From: Microbulbifer sp. A4B17
Lineage (GTDB): Bacteria; Pseudomonadota; Gammaproteobacteria; Pseudomonadales; Cellvibrionaceae
Length of the DNA stretch: 64,000 bases
Assembly (NCBI RefSeq): GCF_003076275.1
Contig: NZ_CP029064.1
Coordinates: 577,501-641,500, forward strand
Reading direction: 5' to 3'
Shown: positions 40,731-49,703 of the stretch, piece by piece
Layout of the letters: the number at the start of each line of letters is the position of its first letter
Numbering within the stretch: the stretch's first letter is position 1
Program-made: the position numbers and the translations under genes
The notes under the pieces: model-generated
Databases searched by the model: none
What the model saw: the letters and a program-made list of their open reading frames with translations, nothing else
What the model was told of the DNA's origin: nothing

Positions 40731-40847
40731 ATGAAAGTACGTGCTTCTGTAAAAAAGATCTGCCGTAACTGCAAAATCGTACGTCGCAAAGGCGTTCTGC
40801 GGGTAATCTGCAGCGCTGAGCCACGTCACAAGCAGCGTCAAGGCTAA
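40731..40847 (+). CDS. rpmJ: 50S ribosomal protein L36
   Basis: A 38-residue protein beginning [20 protein letters not shown]. The zinc ligands C11, C14, C27 and H32 are all present, so this is the zinc-binding form. GAGGTAAGG precedes the ATG. It is the last gene before the alpha-section leader. Confidence 0.97.
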   Translation: MKVRASVKKICRNCKIVRRKGVLRVICSAEPRHKQRQG

Positions 40848-41192
40848 GAAGGGGCCAGCCCCTTGCGGAGAGCGCCCACCGGGCGCCTCTGTAAAAGCTG
40901 GAAGAATTCGCTATCCGATACAGCCCCGTATCGGATAGCAGTACCCCGGAAAGTTTTTTTGGGGTGGGAAGTTAGCAAAAGCAAACTTCCAACTGGGGGC
41001 GTTGACTGTCGTCTTCATCCGCTTCGGGGGACCGATGCGGACGTTGGCTATTGCAAATTAGTGTCTGAAAAGCTATTCTTGCGCGCCTTTTTGGTGGCGC
41101 CGCCGGTTTTTTAGTCGCTGTCAGCGCCGAAATCAAAGTAGAGTCACATACTTAATATAAAGCAGTGACTCCAATACGTGGAGTACGCCTCT
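40848..41192 (+). promoter_or_regulatory. Alpha-operon leader region (rpmJ-rpsM gap)
   Basis: This 345-base gene-free gap sits where E. coli has the S4-controlled alpha leader. It has a perfect 12-bp hairpin GCTATCCGATAC / GTATCGGATAGC (40910-40921 and 40928-40939) and a 7-bp hairpin GGAAGTT / AACTTCC nearby (arms near 40977 and 40984-40990). A candidate promoter is TTGCAA (41051-41056), 17 bp, TATTCT (41074-41079) followed by GC-rich bases. After it come GCGCC / GGCGC and two T runs near 41088 and 41107. The function as an S4 binding leader is inferred from position only. Confidence 0.5.
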
Positions 41193-41549
41193 ATGGCACG
41201 TATTGCTGGTGTCAATGTACCAGACCACAAGCACGCCGTAATCTCCCTGACCCACATTTATGGGGTTGGTCGCACTACGGCTAAGTCTATTTTGGCAGCG
41301 GTTGGTATCGCTGAATCCACCAAAATCCGCGAACTGTCTGAAGAGCAGATCGAAACCATCCGTGGTGAAGTTGCAAAACTGACCGTGGAAGGCGACCTGC
41401 GCCGTGAAGTATCCATGAACATCAAGCGTTTGATGGACCTGGGTTGTTATCGCGGTCTGCGTCACCGTCGCAGCTTGCCGCTGCGTGGTCAGCGCACCAA
41501 GACCAATGCTCGCACCCGTAAGGGTCCGCGCAAGCCGATTCGCAAGTAA
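41193..41549 (+). CDS. rpsM: 30S ribosomal protein S13
   Basis: S13 of 118 residues, head protein touching the P-site tRNA through its C-terminal tail. I start at the ATG of [16 protein letters not shown], the invariant family start; GGAG lies 12 bases upstream. The [20 protein letters not shown] tail is present ([18 protein letters not shown]). Confidence 0.98.
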   Translation: MARIAGVNVPDHKHAVISLTHIYGVGRTTAKSILAAVGIAESTKIRELSEEQIETIRGEVAKLTVEGDLRREVSMNIKRLMDLGCYRGLRHRRSLPLRGQRTKTNARTRKGPRKPIRK

Positions 41550-41636
41550 GCCTTAATTAAGGCGCGAAATCGCGGTTCAAGATGCCCCGTCCGGTTTATC
41601 GCCGAGGGGATTTGATACAGGATTTAGGATACTGGT

Positions 41637-42026
41637 ATGGCTAAGCCAAAAACTACTGTTCGCAAAAAGGTCAAAAAGACCGTTGTCGACGGTATTGCCC
41701 ACATCCACGCATCGTTCAACAACACGATCGTGACGATCACTGATCGCCAGGGTAATACCCTCAGCTGGGCCACCGCAGGTGGATCCGGCTTCCGTGGCTC
41801 ACGTAAGAGCACCCCGTTTGCAGCCCAGGTTGCCGCCGAGCGCGCAGGTACTGCAGCTCAGGAGTACGGCCTGAAAAACCTTGATGTAGAAGTAAAGGGC
41901 CCTGGCCCCGGTCGCGAATCTGCTGTTCGTGCACTGAACAACTGCGGCTACAAGATCACCAACATCACCGACGTGACGCCAATCCCGCATAACGGATGTC
42001 GTCCACCTAAAAAGCGTCGCGTGTAA
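41637..42026 (+). CDS. rpsK: 30S ribosomal protein S11
   Basis: S11 of 129 residues on the 30S platform. [20 protein letters not shown] and the closing [18 protein letters not shown] are family signatures. The NG pair near the end can form isoaspartate as in E. coli. Confidence 0.98.
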   Translation: MAKPKTTVRKKVKKTVVDGIAHIHASFNNTIVTITDRQGNTLSWATAGGSGFRGSRKSTPFAAQVAAERAGTAAQEYGLKNLDVEVKGPGPGRESAVRALNNCGYKITNITDVTPIPHNGCRPPKKRRV

Positions 42027-42041
42027 GAGGGGGCTGACGAA

Positions 42042-42662
42042 ATGGCACGTTATATTGGACCAAAATGTAAACTGTCCCGTCGTGAAGGGACTGACCTGCA
42101 GCTGAAGAGTGGTGTTCGTCCACACGACTCCAAGTGTCGCGCAGAATCCAAGCCTGGCCAGCACGGCGCTGGTCGCGGTCGTCTGTCCGACTACGGCATT
42201 CAGTTGCGTGAAAAGCAAAAAGTTCGTCGTATCTACGGCGTACTGGAAAAGCAGTTCCGTAACTACTATAAGGAAGCAGCACGTCTGAAGGGCGCTACAG
42301 GTGAAAACCTGCTGCAACTTCTCGAGCAGCGTCTGGACAACGTGGTTTACCGCATGGGCTTCGGCTCAACTCGCTCTGAAGCGCGTCAGCTGGTTTCCCA
42401 CAAAGCGATTCTGGTAAACGGCACTACCGTTAACATCCCTTCTTTCCAGGTTAAAGAAGGCGACGTTATCGCTGTGCGTGAGAAAGCCAAGAAGCAGCTG
42501 CGTATCCAGAATTCCGTTTCCCTCGCTGCCCAGCGTGGCGATGTCGAGTGGGTAGACGTAAACGCGAGCAAACTGGAAGGCACTTTCAAGCGCACTCCGG
42601 ATCGTGTCGATCTGCCGGCAGAGATCAACGAAAACCTTATCGTGGAACTGTACTCCAAGTAA
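42042..42662 (+). CDS. rpsD: 30S ribosomal protein S4
   Basis: S4 of 206 residues, primary 16S binder and, in E. coli, repressor of the alpha operon. The S4 RNA-binding domain has [20 protein letters not shown] near residue 93. The N-terminal Cys positions of zinc forms are not arranged as a zinc site. Confidence 0.98.
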   Translation: MARYIGPKCKLSRREGTDLQLKSGVRPHDSKCRAESKPGQHGAGRGRLSDYGIQLREKQKVRRIYGVLEKQFRNYYKEAARLKGATGENLLQLLEQRLDNVVYRMGFGSTRSEARQLVSHKAILVNGTTVNIPSFQVKEGDVIAVREKAKKQLRIQNSVSLAAQRGDVEWVDVNASKLEGTFKRTPDRVDLPAEINENLIVELYSK

Positions 42663-42706
42663 CAATTAGTCCACTTTAAGGAATGCAACTGTAAACAGGT
42701 ATGGCT

Positions 42707-43711
42707 ATGCAGACTGCTGTCAACGAGTTTTTGACACCGCGTCGTATTGACGTCACCGAGTACAATCCGAATCACGCCAAAGTGATTCTGGAGCCCCTGG
42801 AGCGTGGCTTTGGCCACACTCTTGGCAATGCGCTGCGTCGCATCCTGCTGTCCTCCATGCCGGGCTGCGCCGTCACCGAGGTGGAAATCGAAGGTGTCGA
42901 GCACGAGTACAGCGCGATCGAAGGTGTGCAGGAAGATGTAATTGAAATCCTGCTCAACCTGAAAGAAATCGCCGTTGTTATGCACGGTAAGGATCAGGCG
43001 GTATTGAGCCTGAGCAAAAAGGGCCCAGGTGCAGTGACTGCTGGAGATATTCAGGTAGATCACGACATCGAGATCGTTAACCCTGAGCACGTGATCGCCA
43101 ATATTACTGGTGATGTCGAACTCAACCTGCGTCTCACTGTAGCGCGCGGCCGCGGCTATCAGCCCGCCGATGCTCGCCGTGAGGAGGAAGAGGAAAGCCG
43201 TGCAATTGGCCGTCTGCAGCTGGATGCTTCTTACAGCCCGGTTCGTCGCGTTTCCTACAGCGTGGAAAGCGCGCGCGTAGAGCAGCGCACTGACCTGGAC
43301 AAGCTGGTTCTGGATCTGGAGACCAATGGTACTCTGGACCCGGAAGAGGCGATTCGTCGCGCCGCCACAATTCTGCAGCAACAGCTCGCAGTATTTGTGG
43401 ACCTGGAAGGCGAAAAGGATGCACAACCGAAGGCTGAAGAGCCCGAAGTTGATCCGGTACTGCTGCGCCCGGTAGATGACCTGGAGCTGACTGTACGTTC
43501 GGCTAACTGTCTGAAAGCAGAAAACATTTACTACATCGGTGATCTGATTCAGCGCACTGAAGTAGAACTGCTTAAGACCCCGAACCTTGGTAAGAAGTCT
43601 CTGACTGAGATCAAGGACGTACTGGCTTCCCGTGGTTTGTCCCTGGGTATGCGCCTGGAAAACTGGCCGCCGGCCAGCCTGAAGGGCGACAGCAAGTTAA
43701 GCCCCCTGTAA
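42707..43711 (+). CDS. rpoA: RNA polymerase subunit alpha
   Basis: RNA polymerase alpha of 334 residues. The N-terminal dimerisation domain ([20 protein letters not shown]) assembles beta and beta prime; the C-terminal domain ([18 protein letters not shown], then [13 protein letters not shown]) binds UP elements and activators. Of the two close start codons, 42701 and 42707, I prefer 42707 because an AGG at 42697-42699 is well spaced for it and the protein then begins MQ as in Pseudomonas. Confidence 0.97.
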   Translation: MQTAVNEFLTPRRIDVTEYNPNHAKVILEPLERGFGHTLGNALRRILLSSMPGCAVTEVEIEGVEHEYSAIEGVQEDVIEILLNLKEIAVVMHGKDQAVLSLSKKGPGAVTAGDIQVDHDIEIVNPEHVIANITGDVELNLRLTVARGRGYQPADARREEEEESRAIGRLQLDASYSPVRRVSYSVESARVEQRTDLDKLVLDLETNGTLDPEEAIRRAATILQQQLAVFVDLEGEKDAQPKAEEPEVDPVLLRPVDDLELTVRSANCLKAENIYYIGDLIQRTEVELLKTPNLGKKSLTEIKDVLASRGLSLGMRLENWPPASLKGDSKLSPL

Positions 43712-43834
43712 GCATTTGGTAGTCGCGGCTTTGCTGCGACTAGTCGAAAGAACCCGAGCGGTGCTACAGCTTAGCGCGACACCGCTCCAGAACGACCTGC
43801 TGTGACAGCAACTTAGGTCGTAAGGAATTGAGTC
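43712..43834 (+). other. rpoA-rplQ spacer with three hairpins
   Basis: Three separate perfect stems stand in a row: TAGTCGC / GCGACTA (43720-43726, 43736-43742), GAGCGGTG / CACCGCTC (43756-43763, 43780-43787) and ACGACCT / AGGTCGT (43792-43798, 43815-43821). None is followed by a T run. They may set mRNA stability or stoichiometry between rpoA and rplQ. Confidence 0.6.
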
Positions 43835-44221
43835 ATGCGTCATCGCTATAGTGGCCGTAAATTCAGCCGCACGAGCGCTCACCGCAAGGCCATGTTCAAG
43901 AACATGAGCGCCTCTCTGGTGGAGCACGAACTGATCAAAACCACACTGGCCAAAGCCAAAGAACTGCGCCGCGTTGCCGAGCCGCTGATCACTCTGGCTA
44001 AGAAAGACAGTGTTGCTAACCGCCGTCTGGCTTTCGCTCGTATCCGTGATAAGGATGCTGTGCGCAAGCTGTTCGACGAGCTGGGTCCTCGTTACGAAGC
44101 CCGTCCTGGTGGTTACATCCGTATCATGAAGTGCGGTTTCCGCGCTGGTGATAAGGCGCCGATGGCATACGTTGAGCTGGTAGACCGTCCTCAAGTAGAA
44201 GACGAAGCTGCTGAAGCTTAA
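43835..44221 (+). CDS. rplQ: 50S ribosomal protein L17
   Basis: L17 of 128 residues, starting [20 protein letters not shown], with [20 protein letters not shown]. It ends the ribosomal super-cluster and is followed by a strong terminator. Confidence 0.98.
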   Translation: MRHRYSGRKFSRTSAHRKAMFKNMSASLVEHELIKTTLAKAKELRRVAEPLITLAKKDSVANRRLAFARIRDKDAVRKLFDELGPRYEARPGGYIRIMKCGFRAGDKAPMAYVELVDRPQVEDEAAEA

Positions 44222-44245
44222 ATGTTATTAGCCATAGCGCTACGG

Positions 44246-44274
44246 AAGGCCGGTCTTTGACCGGCCTTTTTTTT
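44246..44274 (+). terminator. Terminator after rplQ
   Basis: AAGGCCGGTC and GACCGGCCTT pair perfectly around a three-base loop, followed by eight or nine T. It closes the alpha section. Confidence 0.95.
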
Positions 44275-44293
44275 GCGGTAAGGAGATTTTTGT

Positions 44294-44551
44294 ATGTCTT
44301 TTGAGCAGCTGTTAAAGAGTTTGAACCCGGAGATTGTGGGCAGTCTAAAACGGGCAATTGAGCTTGGAAAATGGCCCAATGGTGTTGCGCTAACCCCTGA
44401 GCAACGCAGCCTCTGCGCAGAAGCGGTTTCCAATTGGGAATCTGCAAATCTGCCACGGGAGCAGCAGGTGGGCTATGTGGCGCCGAAGACCAAAAGCGAA
44501 CCTTGCGTAGGCAAGAAAGACGATGAGCAGGCTGTGAACTGGGTTGGTTAG
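44294..44551 (+). CDS. DUF1315 family protein (YeaC-like)
   Basis: An 85-residue protein of the YeaC/DUF1315 family, recognised by SFEQLLKSLNPEIVGSLKRA, LGKWPNGVALTPEQR and AEAVSNWE. The family's function is unknown. The start is ATG at 44294 with AAGGAG upstream. It lies just after the rplQ terminator, so it needs its own promoter or readthrough. It seems a soluble, small, charged protein. Confidence 0.85.
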   Translation: MSFEQLLKSLNPEIVGSLKRAIELGKWPNGVALTPEQRSLCAEAVSNWESANLPREQQVGYVAPKTKSEPCVGKKDDEQAVNWVG

Positions 44552-44684
44552 TTAACAAGCCTGTAAGATATTGGCACTCTATTCATTGGTGAGGGCGTTA
44601 TTTTCTTTCATGCTCTCCCAATTCTCTGCTTAGATAGTTACCGACGAATAAATACATAACTTCTAGTTTGCTCGGTAACTGATT

Positions 44685-45320
44685 ATGAAAAAACTGATTT
44701 TGCTTGCCGGAGCAGTAACGCTCGCCGTTGTAGGGATTGATCATTACGATATTGATGTGCGCTCAAGTGTGGCGAAAGTGCGCCATATGATAGAGCCGCT
44801 GAAAGATGATAGTGAGTTAGTTCAAAAAATTTCTGACAATATTCCCTGGTCTCAGTTGGAAAATACCGAAGTTGAGGAGCTGCTAAATCATCCTCGTGTT
44901 AAAGCCTATCTTGACCGGGAAAATATTAAGCAGGCCCTTAAGGATTATTTTGCAGACCTGGGAAACCTCTCCGGTGAGGAAGCATGGGATGCAATTGAAA
45001 AGATAGAAAGGGAAGCTCGTATTACAGGCTATGAAGCGCTTTCTATGAAATTGGCATGGCTGGAAAAAAACAGCCTCAATCAGGCGGAGTTCACTCAGCG
45101 GGCTGAAGAGCTATTCAATGCTTATCGGGATAAAGCGCAGACAGTGATCAGGGATTACGATCCCCATGTTGAGGTGCCGGGTTTTTCTACCTATAAGGAT
45201 TTGGAGCGCTCTATCGTTGAGGAAGTTCAGCAGATGACTTCTTTTCCTGATGGTATGAGCAGGCATGAATACTTGCGCAAGCGCCTTCAGGATGCCCGCG
45301 AGGCTGTATACGGTAGTTAG
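44685..45320 (+). CDS. Hypothetical membrane-anchored protein
   Basis: I do not recognise this 211-residue protein. Residues 1-17 (KKLILLAGAVTLAVVG) form a short signal or anchor. The rest is acidic and mostly helical by eye, with repeated E/K/L patterns (TEVEELLNHPRVKAYLDREN; AWDAIEKIEREARITGYEAL), so an all-helix periplasmic domain is likely. Codon use is more A/T rich than in the ribosomal genes before it. It is convergent with the esterase gene at 45380 and they share a hairpin at 45337-45365. Confidence 0.7.
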   Translation: MKKLILLAGAVTLAVVGIDHYDIDVRSSVAKVRHMIEPLKDDSELVQKISDNIPWSQLENTEVEELLNHPRVKAYLDRENIKQALKDYFADLGNLSGEEAWDAIEKIEREARITGYEALSMKLAWLEKNSLNQAEFTQRAEELFNAYRDKAQTVIRDYDPHVEVPGFSTYKDLERSIVEEVQQMTSFPDGMSRHEYLRKRLQDAREAVYGS

Positions 45321-45336
45321 TTTTGCTGTTTGCCCA

Positions 45337-45365
45337 AGCGCTGCCAGAGACTTACCGGCAGCGCT
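45337..45365. terminator. Hairpin between convergent genes
   Basis: A perfect 9-bp stem AGCGCTGCC / GGCAGCGCT with an 11-base loop stands in the short gap between two converging genes. T runs are weak on both strands, so it is a likely but unproven two-way terminator. Confidence 0.5.
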
Positions 45366-45379
45366 AAAGGTCACTTCTT

Positions 45380-46834
45380 TTACATAAATAGGCCGATCAG
45401 ATCATAGAACCAGTTACTGTTGTTCTCATAATCTGAAACTTCATCGGTTTCGTAGGCCCGAATCATTCCCCCACCATTGTGATTGACAATGTTGTCGAGG
45501 AAATCCTTCAGTTCAAGCCCATGCTCGGCAATCTCACCATAATTTAAATCAATAATGGTTGTGCAATGGCTTTCATTGAGATTGCGGAACATTGGGAAGT
45601 AATACCCCCAATTACTGGTTTGATCCAACAATGGAATCAAATTTTCATGGGTATCCTTCTGCCAGCGCTGCCGCAATTTACTCAAGCGAGAGTCTGCATC
45701 GGGATCATTATAAATATCCTCATAGAATCTCTCGTAGGAATAAGATGAAAAATTTCCGTCAGCGAGGAAGTGCGTAATACCCAATCTATCTGAGGGGAAT
45801 TTATTGGAAAGCGCAGCATAAAGTGAGGCTAGCTGATTGGCTTCAAATCCCGGTGTTATGGCTTTTAACATAGTGATGGGATTTTCCGAGCTTTCATCGC
45901 TATCGGCGGTATAGGTAGTCCAAGAGCGCAGCACTTCTTTATGTAGCGGTAAAGAGGGATATTGGGTGCTGTCACTCCCGTCTAAAGGTGCCTGATAGAG
46001 AGGGCCTGAATCATCGAGGAGATAGCCATAATCGACATTCATATCCTCGCGCAACTTTGAATAATTAAACAGAGCACCAATACTGCCTGCACTACAACCC
46101 GCAGCGAGCATCTGCTTCGGTTTTTGCAAATTATTTTTCACCCAGGAAGTAACTGCCTGAACGTTGCGTAATCCATTGTGGTGCCAGATAAGGTCGGGGT
46201 TCTCGCCAGTAGTGTCCTCGTATATTTCAGTTTTATCGCCTACGTAGATATCCCCTGTGCAATACGGTACATAAACCATATTCCACTCGCCAGTTTTGTA
46301 CTGGTCGTAGGGATGATGCGTATAGATCAAGGGAGATACGCCGGCGGTAGTGAGGTTCTCAAAATTCGTAAAATCTAATAAGTGCACATTGCTTAGGTAA
46401 TCATCGGGAATGCCATTAGGGTTGCGAGCCCCACGAATACCAGCCTGCCCTGAGCAGCTTTCATAATCCCAGCATGCCCCACCACCCTCGAAATAAAAAA
46501 TGGTGTTACTAGTGTCTGGAACCCGGTGAACAAAGAACTTATAGGGTGAGCCATTTCCGCACATAGCGCCGGTACTGGCAGGTACGTCAATTTTTTGCCA
46601 GGTATTGTAGTCTCCCGGATCAAAATCATCATTAAATCCCGGATCATCCATAGTTAGCGGATACATCCCCTGGGCTTGCTGTGAGGTTACTGGCGCATCT
46701 GCATTCGGAGGGTCAAATAAATGTTTAAGAGTGGTCCAAAAACTGTAGTCACCTGGTTCGGCATTGGCATGCGTAGTGATAAGTAGTGAGCTTGCTAAGA
46801 GTATCGAAATAAAACCACGGAGAATTTTTATCAT
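45380..46834 (-). CDS. Secreted pectin-acetylesterase-family hydrolase
   Basis: A 484-residue protein with a signal peptide (about residues 1-25, ending THANA). It belongs to the pectinacetylesterase/Notum family: the oxyanion segment IFYFEGGGACWDYESC, the nucleophile motif AAGCSAGSIGA, and a late NESHCTT with the catalytic His. Known members remove acetyl or acyl groups from plant pectin or, in animals, a lipid from Wnt; bacterial members are largely uncharacterised. The true substrate is open; a marine polysaccharide ester is one guess. AGGGG precedes the ATG with good spacing. It stands alone, convergent with the gene before it. Confidence 0.8.
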   Translation of the reverse strand: MIKILRGFISILLASSLLITTHANAEPGDYSFWTTLKHLFDPPNADAPVTSQQAQGMYPLTMDDPGFNDDFDPGDYNTWQKIDVPASTGAMCGNGSPYKFFVHRVPDTSNTIFYFEGGGACWDYESCSGQAGIRGARNPNGIPDDYLSNVHLLDFTNFENLTTAGVSPLIYTHHPYDQYKTGEWNMVYVPYCTGDIYVGDKTEIYEDTTGENPDLIWHHNGLRNVQAVTSWVKNNLQKPKQMLAAGCSAGSIGALFNYSKLREDMNVDYGYLLDDSGPLYQAPLDGSDSTQYPSLPLHKEVLRSWTTYTADSDESSENPITMLKAITPGFEANQLASLYAALSNKFPSDRLGITHFLADGNFSSYSYERFYEDIYNDPDADSRLSKLRQRWQKDTHENLIPLLDQTSNWGYYFPMFRNLNESHCTTIIDLNYGEIAEHGLELKDFLDNIVNHNGGGMIRAYETDEVSDYENNSNWFYDLIGLFM

Positions 46835-47173
46835 TATTAATCCCCTTTAGGTATTGTGTGTTATCTCTTCGGATTGCGGCTGGCTGGACCTGAATTTATT
46901 ATTTGGAGTTTTATGTGCTCCCTCTTAATGGTCAACTTGCACGCTAGTCCAAATCGCTGTTTGGGTAAAACCCAATGAGGTTAGTTAATAATGATGTTTT
47001 GGTCTAGGTGGATAGGTCAAGAAAACTTATCGGTCACTTATTTTGCATTAAGTATTTTTTATTTTATCCAAAAATATTTTACTTTATAAGTTGTTGAAAA
47101 TTTTTCGCTTATTTTGGCGCAATTTTAGTTTTTCGTTCTAGGTGACGTAATATGTTTGTGCTGATAGGAGAGT
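46835..47173. other. AT-rich gene-free stretch
   Basis: This 339-base stretch lies between the stop of pxpC and the start of the esterase gene, both on the minus strand. It is very A/T rich in 47030-47120. I see a small hairpin TTGGGT / ACCCAA (46961-46966 and 46970-46975) and no gene. It should carry the esterase promoter, which I could not place with confidence. Confidence 0.5.
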
Positions 47174-48151
47174 CTAAATAGAGAGGATTTCCCCCTGTTG
47201 ACGCCCCAGACTTTCCTGTAAATTGATTAATAAATCTTGCTTCTTTTTGAGAACCTTCTGTGCTTCTTCAGTGCTTATTTCTTGAAAGGAGACTCTATCG
47301 TTGGGAGATAGCTGGCCCAGACGGTGGAGTTCTGATTTTATAATATGGCCAATGCGCGGGTAGCCCCCAATTGTTTGTCCTTCAATAAATGAGATGATGG
47401 GATTTCCATCGGGAGGTATTTGGATGCTGCCAGGGTAGAGTCCGGAAGATAACAATTGTATTTTGACAGGTTCTATTTTTCTTAATTCTGTGGAGCTTTT
47501 AGGGGATAGGCGTATACCCATGCGATTGCTTTGGGCAGACACCTGGTAAATTGACTGGTGGAAATGCTCAATAAACTCCCTTGGGAATGAATCGCGCTCT
47601 GGCCCAGCGACGATTCGCAGGTGTGAGTTATGTGAGTAGTTGATGTGAAACTTTTTATCGAGTACAGCTTCTTTTGCAATGCGGATTTCTTTTAGCTGAA
47701 TCACTTCACCAGAAGTTATTGGCTTGCCATTATTTGCGCCAAACTTACTGATGATATGAGTTGCTGAGCTGCCTAATATAATGGGTGTGTCTATTTGTGC
47801 GGAAACTGCAAGATAGATTCTTGCGCCAGAAGCCGCCTGGGAAATATCCAAAATATCACCAGATTTGATCTTATAGGTCCTGAAATTATCAATCGGATCG
47901 TTATTTAGTGAGCCACTGAATTGCCCTCCGGCTATAGCGATACTGAGATCACAGAGGAATTCGATTTTAGGGCCGAGTAAGGAGATTTCAAAAGTTGGAT
48001 TTCCTAGAGGGTTTTCCAGTAGCAAGTTAGCAATTTTCATTGATAAGGAGTCGGCTGCTCCTCCCCAGGGGATTCCAAAGTTCATCAGGCCCGAACGACC
48101 GAGGTCCTGAATACTTGTCTGTAGTCCTGCACGAAGAAAGCGAATACCCAT
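47174..48151 (-). CDS. pxpC: 5-oxoprolinase subunit PxpC
   Basis: A 325-residue protein of the biotin-dependent-carboxylase-like KipA/YbgK family. It opens IRFLRAGLQTSIQDLGRSG and has MNFGIPWGGAADSLSM and later PDGNPIISFIEGQTIGGYPRIG, all typical. With PxpA and PxpB it cleaves 5-oxoproline to glutamate using ATP. AGGAG precedes the ATG. It starts 13 bases after pxpB ends and is the last gene of the set. Codon use is A/T rich relative to the ribosomal genes. Confidence 0.9.
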   Translation of the reverse strand: MGIRFLRAGLQTSIQDLGRSGLMNFGIPWGGAADSLSMKIANLLLENPLGNPTFEISLLGPKIEFLCDLSIAIAGGQFSGSLNNDPIDNFRTYKIKSGDILDISQAASGARIYLAVSAQIDTPIILGSSATHIISKFGANNGKPITSGEVIQLKEIRIAKEAVLDKKFHINYSHNSHLRIVAGPERDSFPREFIEHFHQSIYQVSAQSNRMGIRLSPKSSTELRKIEPVKIQLLSSGLYPGSIQIPPDGNPIISFIEGQTIGGYPRIGHIIKSELHRLGQLSPNDRVSFQEISTEEAQKVLKKKQDLLINLQESLGRQQGEILSI

Positions 48152-48163
48152 TGGTTCTCCTCT

Positions 48164-48892
48164 TTAGGGTGGATTATTTTTATCGCGCTGGGATAGTTTG
48201 TAGAATTCCTGAGAGTCTATAGCGTAAAACTCGATTTCATCCAAAGGTGCAGCGATAAAGGGGGAGGGTTTGGATGGTTGAAAGAGGTTAAGCGGTGTCT
48301 GACCGATAATTTGCCAGCCACCTGGTGTGGATTGAGGGTAGATACCCGTTTGCTTTCCGCCAATACCGACTGCACCTGCGGGTATTTTGGTTCGGGGAGT
48401 TTCTTTTCTTGGACAATAGAGTTTTGGATCAAGCCCTCCAAGGTACAAAAAGCCTGGGGTAAATCCCAGCATATGGACCAAATAACGCCGTGCAGTGTGC
48501 CGCTCAATAATTTCCTGTATGGATAATTCGGCGTGCTCTGCTAAAGCTTTCAGGTCGGGAGAGAATCCCTCTTCATAGCATACGGGAATGCGTACTATCC
48601 GAGATTTTTTCGGGGTGGATACAGGGCCGCTAAGGAATTCTTCGGTAGCTTTCGTTAGCAGTTTATAAAGAGTTGTATGATTACAAACAGAGGGGTTGAA
48701 AATAACTGTCAGGCATTGATATGCAGGAACTATATCAATAATACCAGGATAGGCTTGCTCTAAAATAGTTACTCTTAAGCCTATGATCGTCCGGCTTAGT
48801 GCCTCGCAAGGTTCGCCGGAGAATCGAATATCTACGGCGCAATCTCCGTTAGCAATAATAGCCAGTGGCATTTGAGGGCCAGAGTGTGTCAC
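48164..48892 (-). CDS. pxpB: 5-oxoprolinase subunit PxpB
   Basis: A 242-residue protein of the KipI/YbgJ family. The cyclophilin-like C-terminal part has HMLGFTPGFLYLGGLDP, PRTKIPAGAVGIGGKQTGIY and STPGGWQIIGQTP, the family signatures. The start is GTG at 48892, overlapping the pxpA stop by four bases (GTGA); an ATG at 48871 is an alternative. It forms the ATP-dependent 5-oxoprolinase with PxpA and PxpC. Confidence 0.9.
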   Translation of the reverse strand: MTHSGPQMPLAIIANGDCAVDIRFSGEPCEALSRTIIGLRVTILEQAYPGIIDIVPAYQCLTVIFNPSVCNHTTLYKLLTKATEEFLSGPVSTPKKSRIVRIPVCYEEGFSPDLKALAEHAELSIQEIIERHTARRYLVHMLGFTPGFLYLGGLDPKLYCPRKETPRTKIPAGAVGIGGKQTGIYPQSTPGGWQIIGQTPLNLFQPSKPSPFIAAPLDEIEFYAIDSQEFYKLSQRDKNNPP

Positions 48893-49638
48893 CGAGCTAT
48901 GCTCACGCCGTTTGCTTTGAGGTGTTGCTTGAGCTGCTTTGCAATAACTGGAGCCTGGGGGTTATCACTGTGAAGGCAGATAGTATCTACGAAAAATTGT
49001 AGTTTGCCACCATGATAATCTTTAAATTGCAAACCCTTTGCCAGGCAGACTGCCTGCTCAAGGCACTTTTCTGTCTCAGTAATAATTGCATTTGTCAGCG
49101 AGCGAGGAGCTAGCTGGCTTTTGTTTAGATATTGCCTGTCCATAAAGCCTTCGCGAATGATTGATTTACTTTTTTCGGAGGCAGCGAATTGCATAGCACC
49201 GTTGGCTAATCCCACAATTTTTAGGGAAGGATAAACTTCATTAAATAGCCTAATAATACTCTTGGCTAACTCGATATTTGATTCTGCATCGTTATAGAGA
49301 GCGCCATGTAGCTTAATATGATCCAGCTTTGCTCCAAGCTCTTGTGCAATATTTTCCAGTTGGCCTATTTGTTCGCAAAGAGAGTCAAGTAATTTTTTCT
49401 TAGATATAGCTAAAGATTTTCGGCCAAAATTTTTCCGGTCGGGATAGCTGGGGTGAGCGCCAATTTTTAAGCTGTTTTGGAGAGCGTTTTCGATCGATCT
49501 GCTCATGATCTCGGGAGTGCCAGCGTGACCGCCGCAAGCTATATTGCAGCGGGAAATAAATGGCATGATTTGGGCGTCCCTGTCACAGCTGTGCAAATCA
49601 GTACCTTCACCCAGGTCGCAGTTTATATCAATATTCAC
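48889..49638 (-). CDS. pxpA: 5-oxoprolinase subunit PxpA
   Basis: A 249-residue LamB/YcsF-family protein, starting NIDINCDLGEG and containing SRCNIACGGHAG and LGAHPSYPDRKNFGR, which are family signatures. It provides part of the active site for opening 5-oxoproline. The start is GTG at 49638 with AGGAT spaced seven bases upstream. It heads pxpA-pxpB-pxpC; the E. coli set is ordered B-C-A. Confidence 0.92.
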   Translation of the reverse strand: MNIDINCDLGEGTDLHSCDRDAQIMPFISRCNIACGGHAGTPEIMSRSIENALQNSLKIGAHPSYPDRKNFGRKSLAISKKKLLDSLCEQIGQLENIAQELGAKLDHIKLHGALYNDAESNIELAKSIIRLFNEVYPSLKIVGLANGAMQFAASEKSKSIIREGFMDRQYLNKSQLAPRSLTNAIITETEKCLEQAVCLAKGLQFKDYHGGKLQFFVDTICLHSDNPQAPVIAKQLKQHLKANGVSIAR

Positions 49639-49703
49639 TGTGGCATCCTGCTTGTATTAAATTTGAAATGGCTTAAGCGTTTAGAATCTGCCTGGTAAGG
49701 TGG

